Assembly (NCBI GenBank): GCA_963712765.1
Contig: CAVQIX010000003.1
Coordinates: 186,001 to 250,000 of the forward strand
Reading direction: 5' to 3'
DNA length: 64,000 nt
DNA from: CAXMST01 sp963712765
GTDB taxonomy: Bacteria; Actinomycetota; Thermoleophilia; Solirubrobacterales; 70-9
Part shown: positions 41,052-49,596 of the stretch, piece after piece
Layout: each line of letters starts with the position of its first letter
Numbering within the stretch: position 1 is the stretch's first letter
The notes under the pieces: generated by a model
What the model was told of the DNA's origin: nothing
Databases searched by the model: none
What the model saw: only the letters and a program-made list of their open reading frames with translations
Made by a program: the position numbers and the translations under genes

Positions 41052-42218
41052 ATGCCTGAAGCCGTAATCGTCGACACCGTCCGCACGCCGATCGGCCGCG
41101 CCTTCAAGGGTTCGCTCGCGCAGCTCCGCCCGGACGAGACCGGCGCCTTCGTCATCGATCAGCTCCTCGAGCGCAACCCGGACGTGGATCCCGGCCTGAT
41201 CGAGGACGTGATCTGCGGCGTCGGCATGCCGCAGGGGCTGCAGGGCTTCAACCTCGCCCGCATCCTGGTCCTGCTCAGCAAGTTGCCTGAGACGACGACC
41301 GGGGTCACCGTCAGCCGCTTCTGTGCCTCCTCGCTCGATTCGATCCGCCATGCTTCGAACGCGATCAAGAACGGCGAGGGAGACGCATACATCGCCGCCG
41401 GCGTCGAGTGGGTGAGCCGTTTCAACGAGGCCACCGACCCAGCTCGCACCGCCGACCGCAATGAGAAGCTCACCGGCGAGACGGAGGGCTACCCGAACGT
41501 CTATATCGACATGGGTGACACGGCCGTCAACGTCGCCAAGAAGTACGGCGTCTCTCGTGATGACATGGACGACTACGCACTGCGCTCCCAGCACCTTGCG
41601 GTCGGGTCCCAGGAGTCCGGATTCTTCGACCGCGAGATCGTCCCGGTGACGCTGCCTGACGGAACCTCCGTCGACAAGGACGATGGCCCGCGCCCCGACG
41701 GCGGCGACATGCGGGAGAAGCTCGGCTCGCTGCCGGAAGCGTTCGAGGGCGGCGGTGGCGTCACCGCCGGCAACTCCTGCCCGCTCAACGATGGTGCCGC
41801 CGCGGCGCTGATCATGAGCGACACCAAGGCGAAGCAGCTCGGCCTGGAGCCACGCGCTCGGATCGTCACTGCCGCGACCGAGGGAAACAACCCCGAGTAC
41901 ATGGGCGTCGCCCCGATCGGCGCGGTCAAGAAGGTGCTCGATCGCGCCGGGATGTCGATGTCGGACATCGACACCGTCGAGCTAAACGAGGCCTTCGCCG
42001 CCCAGGTGATCCCGATCATGGCGGAGTGCGAGATCCCACTCGAGAAGCTCAACACCCACGGTGGAGCGATCGCCCTCGGCCACCCGTTCGGCATGACCGG
42101 GGCCCGGATCATGGGCACGCTGCTGAACGTGATGGAGACCGACGACCATCAGGTCGGGATCGAGACCATGTGCGTCGCCGGTGGGCAGGGCGAGGCGATG
42201 GTGGTCGAACGCGTCTGA
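41052..42218 (+). CDS. acetyl-CoA C-acyltransferase (thiolase)
   Basis: 388 residues, thiolase family I/II, which cleaves 3-ketoacyl-CoA in beta-oxidation or makes acetoacetyl-CoA. Catalytic residues are all present: nucleophile C91 in SRFCASS, H344 in GGAIALGHPFG, and C374 in MCVAGGQGE. AAGGAG at 41041-41046 is ideally placed for ATG 41052, which rules out the longer open frame back to 40524. No FadB-type partner is adjacent; a crotonase-like gene lies 5 kb away. Confidence 0.93.
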   Translation: MPEAVIVDTVRTPIGRAFKGSLAQLRPDETGAFVIDQLLERNPDVDPGLIEDVICGVGMPQGLQGFNLARILVLLSKLPETTTGVTVSRFCASSLDSIRHASNAIKNGEGDAYIAAGVEWVSRFNEATDPARTADRNEKLTGETEGYPNVYIDMGDTAVNVAKKYGVSRDDMDDYALRSQHLAVGSQESGFFDREIVPVTLPDGTSVDKDDGPRPDGGDMREKLGSLPEAFEGGGGVTAGNSCPLNDGAAAALIMSDTKAKQLGLEPRARIVTAATEGNNPEYMGVAPIGAVKKVLDRAGMSMSDIDTVELNEAFAAQVIPIMAECEIPLEKLNTHGGAIALGHPFGMTGARIMGTLLNVMETDDHQVGIETMCVAGGQGEAMVVERV

Positions 42219-42238
42219 GCGGCGCCTAGGCGGGCGGC

Positions 42239-42943
42239 ATGCCGACCCTCGCGGTTCTCCACCATCTCGAGGAAGCGGCGATGGGACATGCCGGGCCGAT
42301 CCTGAGTTCGGCCGGGGTCGAGCTCGACCAGCGAGACCTGCCGCGGGGCGATCCCCTGCCCGCGCTCGCCGAGGTCGACGGGGTGCTCAGCCTCGGGGGG
42401 CGCCAGTCGGTTCGCGAGATCGAGCGTTTCGACTATCTCGGCCAGGAGCTCGACCTGCTTGCGGCCGCCGTCGATCGCGGTGTCCCCGTTCTGGGGGTCT
42501 GTCTCGGCGGCCAGCTGCTCGCCCGATCCCTGGGTGCGGAGGTCCGAGGGCTTCCCGAGCGACGGATCGGCTGGCCGGCGGTCGAGCGGCTCGGGGCGTC
42601 GGAGGGCGATCCGGTCTTCGGATCCTTGCCCGAGTCGATACCGGCGCTGCACTGGAACGAGGATTACTTCGAGGTTCCGGAGGGTGCCGAGGAGCTGCTC
42701 TCACGGTCGGGTCCTGGTGGCGAGGCAATTCGCGTCGGCGACTGCGCCTGGGGCGTCCAGTTCCATCCAGAGGCCGACCCGCTGCTACTCGATGAGTGGT
42801 ACCGGCGCGGCCAGGCGGCACTAGCGGCGGCCGGGGTGACCGAGGCCCGGGCCCGGGCGGAAGACGACGATGCCCGCTCGTCGCAGCGGCGGACCGCCGA
42901 GGCGCTGTTCGGGGCCTTCGCCGAGGTCGTTCTCAGGCACTGA
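42239..42943 (+). CDS. class I glutamine amidotransferase-like protein
   Basis: 234 residues with a GATase-1 fold: nucleophile elbow GVCLGGQL (C88) and the histidine-glutamate pair in VQFHPE (H176, E178). It resembles the stand-alone GMP-synthase-like amidotransferases that often act on glutamyl compounds. The C-terminal 45 residues after the fold are helical. It begins 20 bp after the thiolase stop and its last 11 bp overlap the end of the convergent oxidase gene. Confidence 0.85.
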   Translation: MPTLAVLHHLEEAAMGHAGPILSSAGVELDQRDLPRGDPLPALAEVDGVLSLGGRQSVREIERFDYLGQELDLLAAAVDRGVPVLGVCLGGQLLARSLGAEVRGLPERRIGWPAVERLGASEGDPVFGSLPESIPALHWNEDYFEVPEGAEELLSRSGPGGEAIRVGDCAWGVQFHPEADPLLLDEWYRRGQAALAAAGVTEARARAEDDDARSSQRRTAEALFGAFAEVVLRH

Positions 42944-44117
42944 GCGCCTCGAGCCGGTCGCAGATCTCGCCGGCGAGGGCCAGCGAGGAAGTCGCCGCCG
43001 GCGAGGGCGCATTGCGTACGTGAAGTGTGCGGGGCGTCTCGCTGAGGACGAAATCGTCGACCAGCGAGCCGTCTCGGCCGACGGCCTGGGCGCGGACGCC
43101 GCTGTGGTGGGTGCGCTGCACATCCTGCAGACGGAGCTCGGGGACGTAGCGCCGGCACTCGGCGACGAACGAGCGAAGGCTGACGGCGTGGCGTATCTCG
43201 TTCAGGCCGGTGCGCCAGTGGCGAGCGAATACACGCCAGGTACCCGGCCATCCGAGGCTCTGGGAGAGGTCTCGGATCCGGACCCGTCTGAGCCGGTAGG
43301 CATCGCGCGCCCCGGCGAACAGGGCGGTGGGGCCGAGCAGCACGGTCCCGGCCGGATCCCGGGTCAGATGCATGCCCAGGAACGGGAGATCGGGGTCGGG
43401 CACCGGGTAGATGTTGGCTCGGACCAGCGAGCTGCGCTCGGGGCGGAGCCGCAGGTAGGCGCCGCGGAATGGAACGATCCGCGGGTCGGGGTCCGCCCCT
43501 GCTCCGACCGCGAGCCGATCCGCCCACGGCCCCGCACAGACGACGAGCCTGGCGGCGTCGGTCGTGCCCAGCGCGTGTCCAATGCGCACCGCGCGCTTCC
43601 GCTGCGTCAGCTCGAGCACCGGGCAGTCGTAGGCGATGACCGCGCCGGCTCCGACCGCATCGGCGGCGAACGAGCGGGCAACCTCGGGGAAGCTGACGAC
43701 CCCGGTGTTCGGTGAGTGGAGTGCCGAGATCCCGGCGGCGTGCGGCTCGATCTCAGCGAGCTCGTCCGGCCCAATCCGAGTCAGGCCCTCGACCGCGTTG
43801 GCGCGACCGCGTCGCTCGAGCTCGTCGAGTCGCGGGAGCTCCGACAGCTCGGTCGCGACCACGACCTTGCCGTCGCGCCGCGCTTCGATCCCACGCTCTT
43901 CGCAGTAGTCGTAGAGGGCCGCGGCGCCATCGACGCAGAGGCGGGCCTTCAGCGATCCGGGCCTGTAGTAGATGCCGGCGTGGATGACGCCGCTGGAGTG
44001 CCCGCTCTGATGCATCGACGGACCCGGCTCACGCTCGAAGACGACGACGGAGGCATCTGGGTGGCGCCGGGTGAGCTCGCGGGCGGTCGCAATCCCAACG
44101 ATGCCGGCGCCGATCAC
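42933..44117 (-). CDS. FAD-dependent oxidoreductase, L-2-hydroxyglutarate oxidase-like
   Basis: 394 residues from the first in-frame start, DAO superfamily. FAD-binding motif GAGIVGIATA opens the protein, HQSGHSSGVIHAGIYY is the signature seen in L-2-hydroxyglutarate oxidase/dehydrogenase (LhgO), and GVRAQAVGRDGSLVDDF near the end fits it too. The N-terminus is odd: the Rossmann strand before the glycines (CDIAV) is encoded upstream, but the frame there has only non-start codons back to a TAA, so GTG 44117 trims the first strand to one residue. Either an unusual start codon is used or the 5' end is damaged. Confidence 0.82.
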   Translation of the reverse strand: MIGAGIVGIATARELTRRHPDASVVVFEREPGPSMHQSGHSSGVIHAGIYYRPGSLKARLCVDGAAALYDYCEERGIEARRDGKVVVATELSELPRLDELERRGRANAVEGLTRIGPDELAEIEPHAAGISALHSPNTGVVSFPEVARSFAADAVGAGAVIAYDCPVLELTQRKRAVRIGHALGTTDAARLVVCAGPWADRLAVGAGADPDPRIVPFRGAYLRLRPERSSLVRANIYPVPDPDLPFLGMHLTRDPAGTVLLGPTALFAGARDAYRLRRVRIRDLSQSLGWPGTWRVFARHWRTGLNEIRHAVSLRSFVAECRRYVPELRLQDVQRTHHSGVRAQAVGRDGSLVDDFVLSETPRTLHVRNAPSPAATSSLALAGEICDRLEALSA

Positions 44118-44208
44118 GGCGATGTCACAGCCGGTGGGCGGGGATCCGTGGCGGGAGGCGGTGCCGATCTGCTCAAGTTATCCGTTGCGCTGCCCGCCTG
44201 GTGATTGA

Positions 44209-45210
44209 ATGATCCCGATGCCCCCGCAGCTAGCCCTGAGCCCCCCGATCAAGCCGCAGCTCGCGCGCTCACGCAAGACCCTGCCTGAGGGCGAGGGGTT
44301 CGCCTACGAGCCCAAGTACGACGGATTCAGGGCGCTGGTGTTCGTCGACGGCGCCGAGAGCTACGTGCAGTCGCGTGGGGGCAAGCCGCTGAGCCGCTAC
44401 TTCCCCGAGCTCGAGTTCCCGGAGGGCCGCTACGTCCTTGATGGCGAGCTGGTGATCCTTGGCGAGGACGGCACGGAGGTCTTCGACGCGCTGCAGAATC
44501 GGATCCACCCGGCCGAGTCGCGGGTCAAGATGCTGGCGGAGGAGACGCCGGCCCGCTTCCGGGCCTTTGACCTGTTGCTCAGTGGCGAGGACGAACTGCT
44601 GGAGCGACCTTTCGCCGAGCGCCGTGCCGCGCTCGTCGAGCTGATCGGGGGATTCGACGGGGCGGCCCAGGAGGGCCCCGGAGGTTGGACCGCAGGCTCC
44701 GTCGAGCTGACTCCGTTGACTCTGGATGCCGGGGCCGCCCAGCCCTGGCTGGAGGGCGGGGAGGGCGTGATCGCCAAGGAGCTCGACGCCCCCTACCGCC
44801 CGGGCGATCGCAAGGGCATGGCCAAGATCAAGCGACTGCGGACGATCGACGCGGTCGTCGTCGGCTGGAGGCCCGGCAAGGATGAGCACACGGTCGGCTC
44901 GCTGATCCTCGGGCTCTACGACGGCGACGACCTGCGCGTCGTCGGCCACAGCTCGGGTCTGAAGGCGAAGGAGAAGCGCGAGCTGGTCGATCGTCTCGCG
45001 CCCTACGAGAGCGGGGAGCGGGGGTCAGCCGAGCCGAGCCGCTGGGCAGCCGAGCGGGAGCTGGAGTGGGTCTCGCTGCGGCCCGAGCTGGTCCTCGAGG
45101 TGAGCTTCGACCACGTCTCCGCCGGGCGCATCCGCCACGGTTCGAAGATCCTCCGCTGGCGCACCGACCGCGACCCCCGCAGCTGCCTGTTCGAGCAGCT
45201 CGATCAGTGA
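44209..45210 (+). CDS. ATP-dependent DNA ligase
   Basis: 333 residues, LigC/LigD-ligase type. Adenylation motif is EPKYDGFRA with the nucleophile lysine K36; motif III/IIIa are in YVLDGELVI and FRAFDLLL, motif IV in GGEGVIAKE and motif V in MAKIKRLRTIDAVVVG, followed by an OB-fold domain to the end. No Ku, primase or nuclease domain is attached. A role in repair ligation is likely, since the replicative ligase of these bacteria is NAD-dependent. Start ATG 44209 or 44218. Divergent from the oxidase gene. Confidence 0.9.
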   Translation: MIPMPPQLALSPPIKPQLARSRKTLPEGEGFAYEPKYDGFRALVFVDGAESYVQSRGGKPLSRYFPELEFPEGRYVLDGELVILGEDGTEVFDALQNRIHPAESRVKMLAEETPARFRAFDLLLSGEDELLERPFAERRAALVELIGGFDGAAQEGPGGWTAGSVELTPLTLDAGAAQPWLEGGEGVIAKELDAPYRPGDRKGMAKIKRLRTIDAVVVGWRPGKDEHTVGSLILGLYDGDDLRVVGHSSGLKAKEKRELVDRLAPYESGERGSAEPSRWAAERELEWVSLRPELVLEVSFDHVSAGRIRHGSKILRWRTDRDPRSCLFEQLDQ

Positions 45211-45231
45211 ACGATCAGAGGAAGGGCAGGG

Positions 45232-45385
45232 TCAGCAGGCGGCAAAGAAGATCGTCGAGAGCACGTAGTTGTCGGAGGTCTGGTTGGCCTCGTGGCCGAG
45301 CTCGAAGTTGGTGCTCGCTGAACAGCGCCTGATCGAGCCACTCGCGCACCGAATGATTGCCACTGGCCTCCTCGTGCTCGCTCAT
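45232..45385 (-). pseudogene. frameshifted fragment of a small membrane-associated protein
   Basis: On the minus strand, ATG 45385 begins MSEHEEASGNHSVREWLDQ, and 25 codons later the reading jumps to another frame that encodes TNFELGHEANQTSDNYVLST followed by IFFAAC and a stop. The second piece (ANQTSDNYVLSTIFFA) resembles the C-terminal membrane segment of a common actinobacterial unknown family, normally longer. Length 154 nt is not a multiple of three, so one frameshift is implied. The piece lies 7 bp downstream of the PLC-X gene. An uninterrupted 55-residue frame also exists, but its second half is not protein-like. Confidence 0.5.
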
Positions 45386-45392
45386 CCGCGGA

Positions 45393-47552
45393 TCAACCCA
45401 ACGGCACTCCGCCGGCCTCGTTCAGCTCGTTGACGACCTCGACCACATCGCCCCGATCGGAGAAGTCGACGGCGATGATGTTCGGCACCATCTCGCGTAC
45501 CCGCTCGCAGCGTGCGATCCGGTCGAGCAGGACCTTGCGCTCGTTGACGATCTTGGCGTTGGTCGGCTGCGGCGCCGGGGAGGTGTCGACCCAGTGGTTG
45601 AGGAGGAAGAAGGAGGCGTTCTCGTCGCCCCGGTTCGGCTTGCAGGACTCGCGCGTGGAGAACTCCTCAGGATCCTCGAACTTGAACGGCGTCTCCTTGG
45701 TGATCTCGAACTGGTCGCGATACCAGCTCGGGTCCCCGCCGTCGCGTTCGGCCATGACCAGCAGGCGCCCGTTGCTGTTGATCATCTCCCTCAGCGTCGG
45801 CCACGGCGGACCGTTGGGCCCGCGGTAGATGAACTCGCCCAGCCCTCCGGCCTCCAGCGCCGCGATCGTGTCCTCCGGCGTGGTCGCGTCCTCGATCGAC
45901 ATGATCACCACCTCGTTCGGGTTCGCGGTGAGGAAGTCGGCCACCTCTCTGAACCCCTTCTCGGCCTTGAGCGCGCCGACCTCGCAGAAGCCGTGGCAGA
46001 GGAAGACCTCGGCATCGCCGCCGCCGTCGTAGCCGATCTGCCGGCGCAGGCTTTCCGCGGCGGCGATCGCCTCGCTGCCGAGGCCCGCTTCGATCTTCTC
46101 CCGGCTGCCGGAGTCCTTCTCCAAGTCCGTCGCCACCCCCTTCGGCGTCTCGACCCCGTAGTGGGGGTCGAGCAGCAGGGCGCGGAAGCCGGCGTCGAGC
46201 TGCTCGCCGATCCCCTTCTCGTGCTGAGCGAAGAACCAGTTCGGATAGGTCGCGCCCGACATCGAGTTGTGGGTGCCGGCGAAGAAGACCTCGTCGAGGG
46301 GGCGATCGCAGAGTGCCGGGCTACCGTTGCAGGCGTCGATCGTGACCGGCGGACGCTCTGGGTCGTTGCTCCCGACGCCGAGGGCGACGATGGCCCCGAA
46401 AAGGAGCGCCCCGACGAAGGCGACGCGTGCGAGGGCGCTGCCGCTGAGGTCGGCCTCCGCCTCGGCGGCCGCGCCGCCCTGCTCACGGTCGGCCTCGACT
46501 GCGCCGGCGGCGAGCCGCATCAGCTCGGCGGCCCCGACGTAGATCACGAAGGCGCCGACCAGCACGACAATGATCTCGACGAACGCCGCACGGTTGTTGA
46601 GCACCATCAGGCCGGCCGCGATCAGCAGAACGGCCCGGAAGATCCGCGCCCAGCTCGCTTCGGGAACGTAGGTGATCCGCTCCCAGGCCCGACCCGAGAG
46701 GCCTGCGATGTCGACCGGATCGCGGGTCGAGGTCGCCCCGGCGGTGGTCACGATCCCGGCCCCCGCGACTACCGCGAGCCAGGTCCGGAGGTCGCCGAGG
46801 AAGGCGTTGTAGACCGCCCGGCTCGCATCGGCGGCGTCGCCGTCGAGCTGACCGGCGAGGATCCCTCTCCCGATCTGCCAGGCGATCACCGAGAGCACTC
46901 CTCCGATCGCGACGGCGCGTCCCAGCCTGCGGATCCCAGCGATGCGTGTCGGTGCCAGGTGGATCGATCCGGCCGCGGCTGCGATCGCGATCACCAGAGC
47001 GATCCAGGGCAGGATGTCGAGATCGTTGGAGATCTGGCTCAGGTCAAGCAGGATCTGCTCGTCGTCGATGACGATCTCCTCGTCGGCGGCGTCGGCCTCG
47101 AGCTTCAGCTCCACGTCGAGGCTGCGCTCGATGCCCTTGGCGACGTTCGGTGCGGCAGCGTTCAGCGCCCCCTTGAGCAGGACGCCGATGTTCGCGAGGG
47201 TTACGACCAGCGTGTCCTCATTGCCCTCGATCACCGCTCCGTGCAGGTCGTTGACCCCGCTTTCCAGAACGGACTGCAGGGCGCGTGAGCGGACCAGCAC
47301 TCCGGCGACAGACTCGATCAAGGGCCTCGCCGCAATCGCGTTCGGCGCCTGCTCGATCGCCGCGTCGGTGATCGCGGCGGCGATCTGCTGCTGCACGGCT
47401 TCGTCGTCGAGGACGCTAACTGCGCGGGCCGAGAACTTCTCCGAGTTGAACAGCGTCTGCTCGGCGTAGATCGAGATCACGCCGAGCAGAAGCGCCAGCG
47501 CCGCCACCCCGGCGAGGGTCCGGGAGAGAAGGCGGCGTCGACCCGGCGTCAT
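45393..47552 (-). CDS. multi-pass membrane protein with PLC-X-like phosphodiesterase domain
   Basis: 719 residues. N-terminal membrane helix (GVAALALLLGVISIYA), an extracytoplasmic helical stretch, then a block of about six helices (175-395) and, from about 405, a phosphatidylinositol-phospholipase-C X-type barrel outside the membrane. The barrel's two catalytic histidines are seen in FFAGTHNSMSG (H428) and FLCHGFC (H520), with LDAGFRALLLDPHYG between. It may cleave lipid head groups or a wall glycolipid; substrate not known. Its start is 65 bp from the divergent crotonase gene. Confidence 0.83.
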   Translation of the reverse strand: MTPGRRRLLSRTLAGVAALALLLGVISIYAEQTLFNSEKFSARAVSVLDDEAVQQQIAAAITDAAIEQAPNAIAARPLIESVAGVLVRSRALQSVLESGVNDLHGAVIEGNEDTLVVTLANIGVLLKGALNAAAPNVAKGIERSLDVELKLEADAADEEIVIDDEQILLDLSQISNDLDILPWIALVIAIAAAAGSIHLAPTRIAGIRRLGRAVAIGGVLSVIAWQIGRGILAGQLDGDAADASRAVYNAFLGDLRTWLAVVAGAGIVTTAGATSTRDPVDIAGLSGRAWERITYVPEASWARIFRAVLLIAAGLMVLNNRAAFVEIIVVLVGAFVIYVGAAELMRLAAGAVEADREQGGAAAEAEADLSGSALARVAFVGALLFGAIVALGVGSNDPERPPVTIDACNGSPALCDRPLDEVFFAGTHNSMSGATYPNWFFAQHEKGIGEQLDAGFRALLLDPHYGVETPKGVATDLEKDSGSREKIEAGLGSEAIAAAESLRRQIGYDGGGDAEVFLCHGFCEVGALKAEKGFREVADFLTANPNEVVIMSIEDATTPEDTIAALEAGGLGEFIYRGPNGPPWPTLREMINSNGRLLVMAERDGGDPSWYRDQFEITKETPFKFEDPEEFSTRESCKPNRGDENASFFLLNHWVDTSPAPQPTNAKIVNERKVLLDRIARCERVREMVPNIIAVDFSDRGDVVEVVNELNEAGGVPLG

Positions 47553-47617
47553 CGACTCATCGTATTCCGCTTGCCTTGCTCTTGAAGCCGTCCGGTCGGT
47601 GTCGTGAGATTACGGTG

Positions 47618-48538
47618 ATGAGCGAGCTGAGAACGCTGCGATACGAGGCAGACGGCCGAATCGGGCGGATCACCCTCGATCGTCCCGAGCGTGGCAACGG
47701 GATCACCCTCCAGATGCCGCGTGAGCTCTCCGCCTGTGTGGAGCGTGCCAACCTCGACCCCGAGGTCCACGTGATCGCGCTGGCGGGCGCGGGTTCCGGC
47801 TTCTGCGGAGGCTATGACCTGGTCGCCTCGGCGGAGCGGATGGAGGACGAGGGCCTCGGAGGGATCGGGGAGGAGTTCACAGCCGGCTCCCCTCTCGATC
47901 CGGCGGTCGTAGCCGGCAACCACGATCCGGAGAGCACCTGGGACCCCGTGACCGATTTCCAGATGATGTCGCGCAATCTCCGCGGCTTCATGTCGCTGTT
48001 CCACTCGGACAAGCCGGTGGTCTGCAAGGTCCACGGCTTCTGCGTGGCCGGCGGGACCGACATGGCGCTCTGCTCGGACCTGATCGTCGCCGAGGACGAG
48101 GCGAAGATCGGCTACCCGCCCGCCCGGGTCTGGGGCGTGCCGACGTCGATGCTGTGGGCGCACCGGGTCGGGATCGAGCGGGCGCGACGGATGCTGCTGA
48201 CCGGCGACTCGATCACCGGCACCACGGCCGAGGAGTGGGGCCTGGTCAGCGCCGCGGTCCCGCTGGAGCGGCTGGAGGAGGAGTTCGAGTCGCTGCTGGA
48301 CCGCGTCGCCAGGCTTCCGATCAATCAGCTGGTCATGCACAAGCTGGCCCTCAATCAGGCGCTTTACGCCCAAGGGCTCCAGGCGACGCAGACGATGAGC
48401 GTGATCTTCGACGGGATTGCGAGGCACACGCGGGAGGGTTTCGCGTTCCAGCGCAGGGCGGCTGAGGCGGGCTTCAAGCAGGCCGTGCGCGAGCGCGACG
48501 AGCCTTTCGGGGACTTTGGTCCGTTTCGTCGTTCGTAA
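47618..48538 (+). CDS. crotonase (enoyl-CoA hydratase/isomerase) family protein
   Basis: 306 residues, crotonase fold: the oxyanion-hole segments are GAGSGFCGGYDL and KVHGFCVAGGTDMALCSD. The two glutamates that act in true enoyl-CoA hydratase are not in place: the first position is an aspartate (GGTDMA) and the second region reads IGYPPARVWGVP. The protein is longer than usual and includes an insertion (about 75-115). A different crotonase reaction, or loss of hydratase activity, is likely. ATG 47618 is preferred because MSELRTLRYEADGRIGRITL is the normal N-terminus. Confidence 0.87.
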   Translation: MSELRTLRYEADGRIGRITLDRPERGNGITLQMPRELSACVERANLDPEVHVIALAGAGSGFCGGYDLVASAERMEDEGLGGIGEEFTAGSPLDPAVVAGNHDPESTWDPVTDFQMMSRNLRGFMSLFHSDKPVVCKVHGFCVAGGTDMALCSDLIVAEDEAKIGYPPARVWGVPTSMLWAHRVGIERARRMLLTGDSITGTTAEEWGLVSAAVPLERLEEEFESLLDRVARLPINQLVMHKLALNQALYAQGLQATQTMSVIFDGIARHTREGFAFQRRAAEAGFKQAVRERDEPFGDFGPFRRS

Positions 48539-48561
48539 CGTAGGGATAATTAGGTAAGGCA

Positions 48562-49596
48562 ATGCGTGACCAACCCGATTTCTCAGCGAACCTCCGCCGC
48601 ATCTCCGATGCGGCGTGGGCCTACGCGGCCCTGGCCACGGCGCTGGAGCTCGGCCTCCTTGACCAGCTGTCCCAGCCGGTCGTCGAGGCTGAGCTTTCGT
48701 CGCTCTGCGGAATCGACCGCACCCTCGCCGACGAGCTCGTCGAAGCGCTGATCGGCCTCGGCGCGATCGACCGCCGTGGCGCCGTCCTCAGCCCGGCGCC
48801 GAGCTTCGAACTGCTCTCCAATCCCTCGGCGGCGAAGGTGATGCGTGGCGAGATCCGCGGCGATCATCTCCAGATCCGCGCCCTGCTGAACGAGGCCCGC
48901 GAGGGCCGCGGAACCGGCCAGTGGCGACACGAGGACCCGGTAACGCTGACCGCCCAGGGCGAGACCGGCGGGCTCTTCGGCCTGCTCGCCGAGGCGCTGG
49001 CGCCCGGTCTCGATGGCCTGGGGGAGCGCCTGAGCCGCCCGGGCTTCCGGGTGCTGGACGTCGGCGCCGGAGTCGGTGTGATTTCCACCGAGCTCTGCCG
49101 GGCCTGGCCGAACGCGACCGCGGTCGGTCTCGAGCCCCATCGCACGTCTCGCGAGCTCGGGCGCTCGCGGATCGCTGCCGACGGTCTCTCTGAGCGGATC
49201 GAGCTGCGTGACCAGCGGCTCGAGGATCTCGACGAGCGCGATGCCTACGACCTCGCCTTCCTGCCCCAGCCGTTCGTCCCCGCCGAGGCGCTCGCGGGCG
49301 GGATTCCGAGCGTGTTTCGGGCCCTGCGTCCCGGCGGCTGGCTGATCGCGCTCACCCACTCACTCGAGAGCGAGGATTCGGTTGCGGCGGCGGGGCGCAG
49401 GTTCCGGGCGTCGGTGTGGGGAGGCGGGGCGATGCCCGCTGGCGAGGTCGCCGAGATGCTCGAGGCCGCCGGCTTCGAGTCGCCGCGGATCGATCATCCG
49501 GTCGGCAACTTTCGCACGATCTGCGCGCGCCGCGCCGCCAAGCCGACCGTTTCCGCGCCCGTGCCTGCCCGCGTTTCGCCCGCGGCCCGCGGTTGA
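48562..49596 (+). CDS. SAM-dependent methyltransferase with winged-helix N-terminus
   Basis: 344 residues. Residues 1-85 form a helical dimerisation/winged-helix region (AAWAYAALATALELGLLDQL) as in O-methyltransferase-like proteins, and residues about 150-320 a class I methyltransferase with motif I VLDVGAGVG and the acidic end of strand 2 in VGLEPH. Substrate unknown. GATAAT at 48545-48550 is a clear -10 box, leaving a leader of only a few bases before ATG 48562. The stop overlaps the GST-like gene's TTG start. Confidence 0.8.
   Translation: MRDQPDFSANLRRISDAAWAYAALATALELGLLDQLSQPVVEAELSSLCGIDRTLADELVEALIGLGAIDRRGAVLSPAPSFELLSNPSAAKVMRGEIRGDHLQIRALLNEAREGRGTGQWRHEDPVTLTAQGETGGLFGLLAEALAPGLDGLGERLSRPGFRVLDVGAGVGVISTELCRAWPNATAVGLEPHRTSRELGRSRIAADGLSERIELRDQRLEDLDERDAYDLAFLPQPFVPAEALAGGIPSVFRALRPGGWLIALTHSLESEDSVAAAGRRFRASVWGGGAMPAGEVAEMLEAAGFESPRIDHPVGNFRTICARRAAKPTVSAPVPARVSPAARG

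Noticed and set aside
45357..47288. Long plus-strand open frame (643 codons) opposite the PLC-X gene
   Set aside because: His/Asp/Arg-rich shadow translation without domains; the opposite strand has membrane helices and both catalytic histidines.
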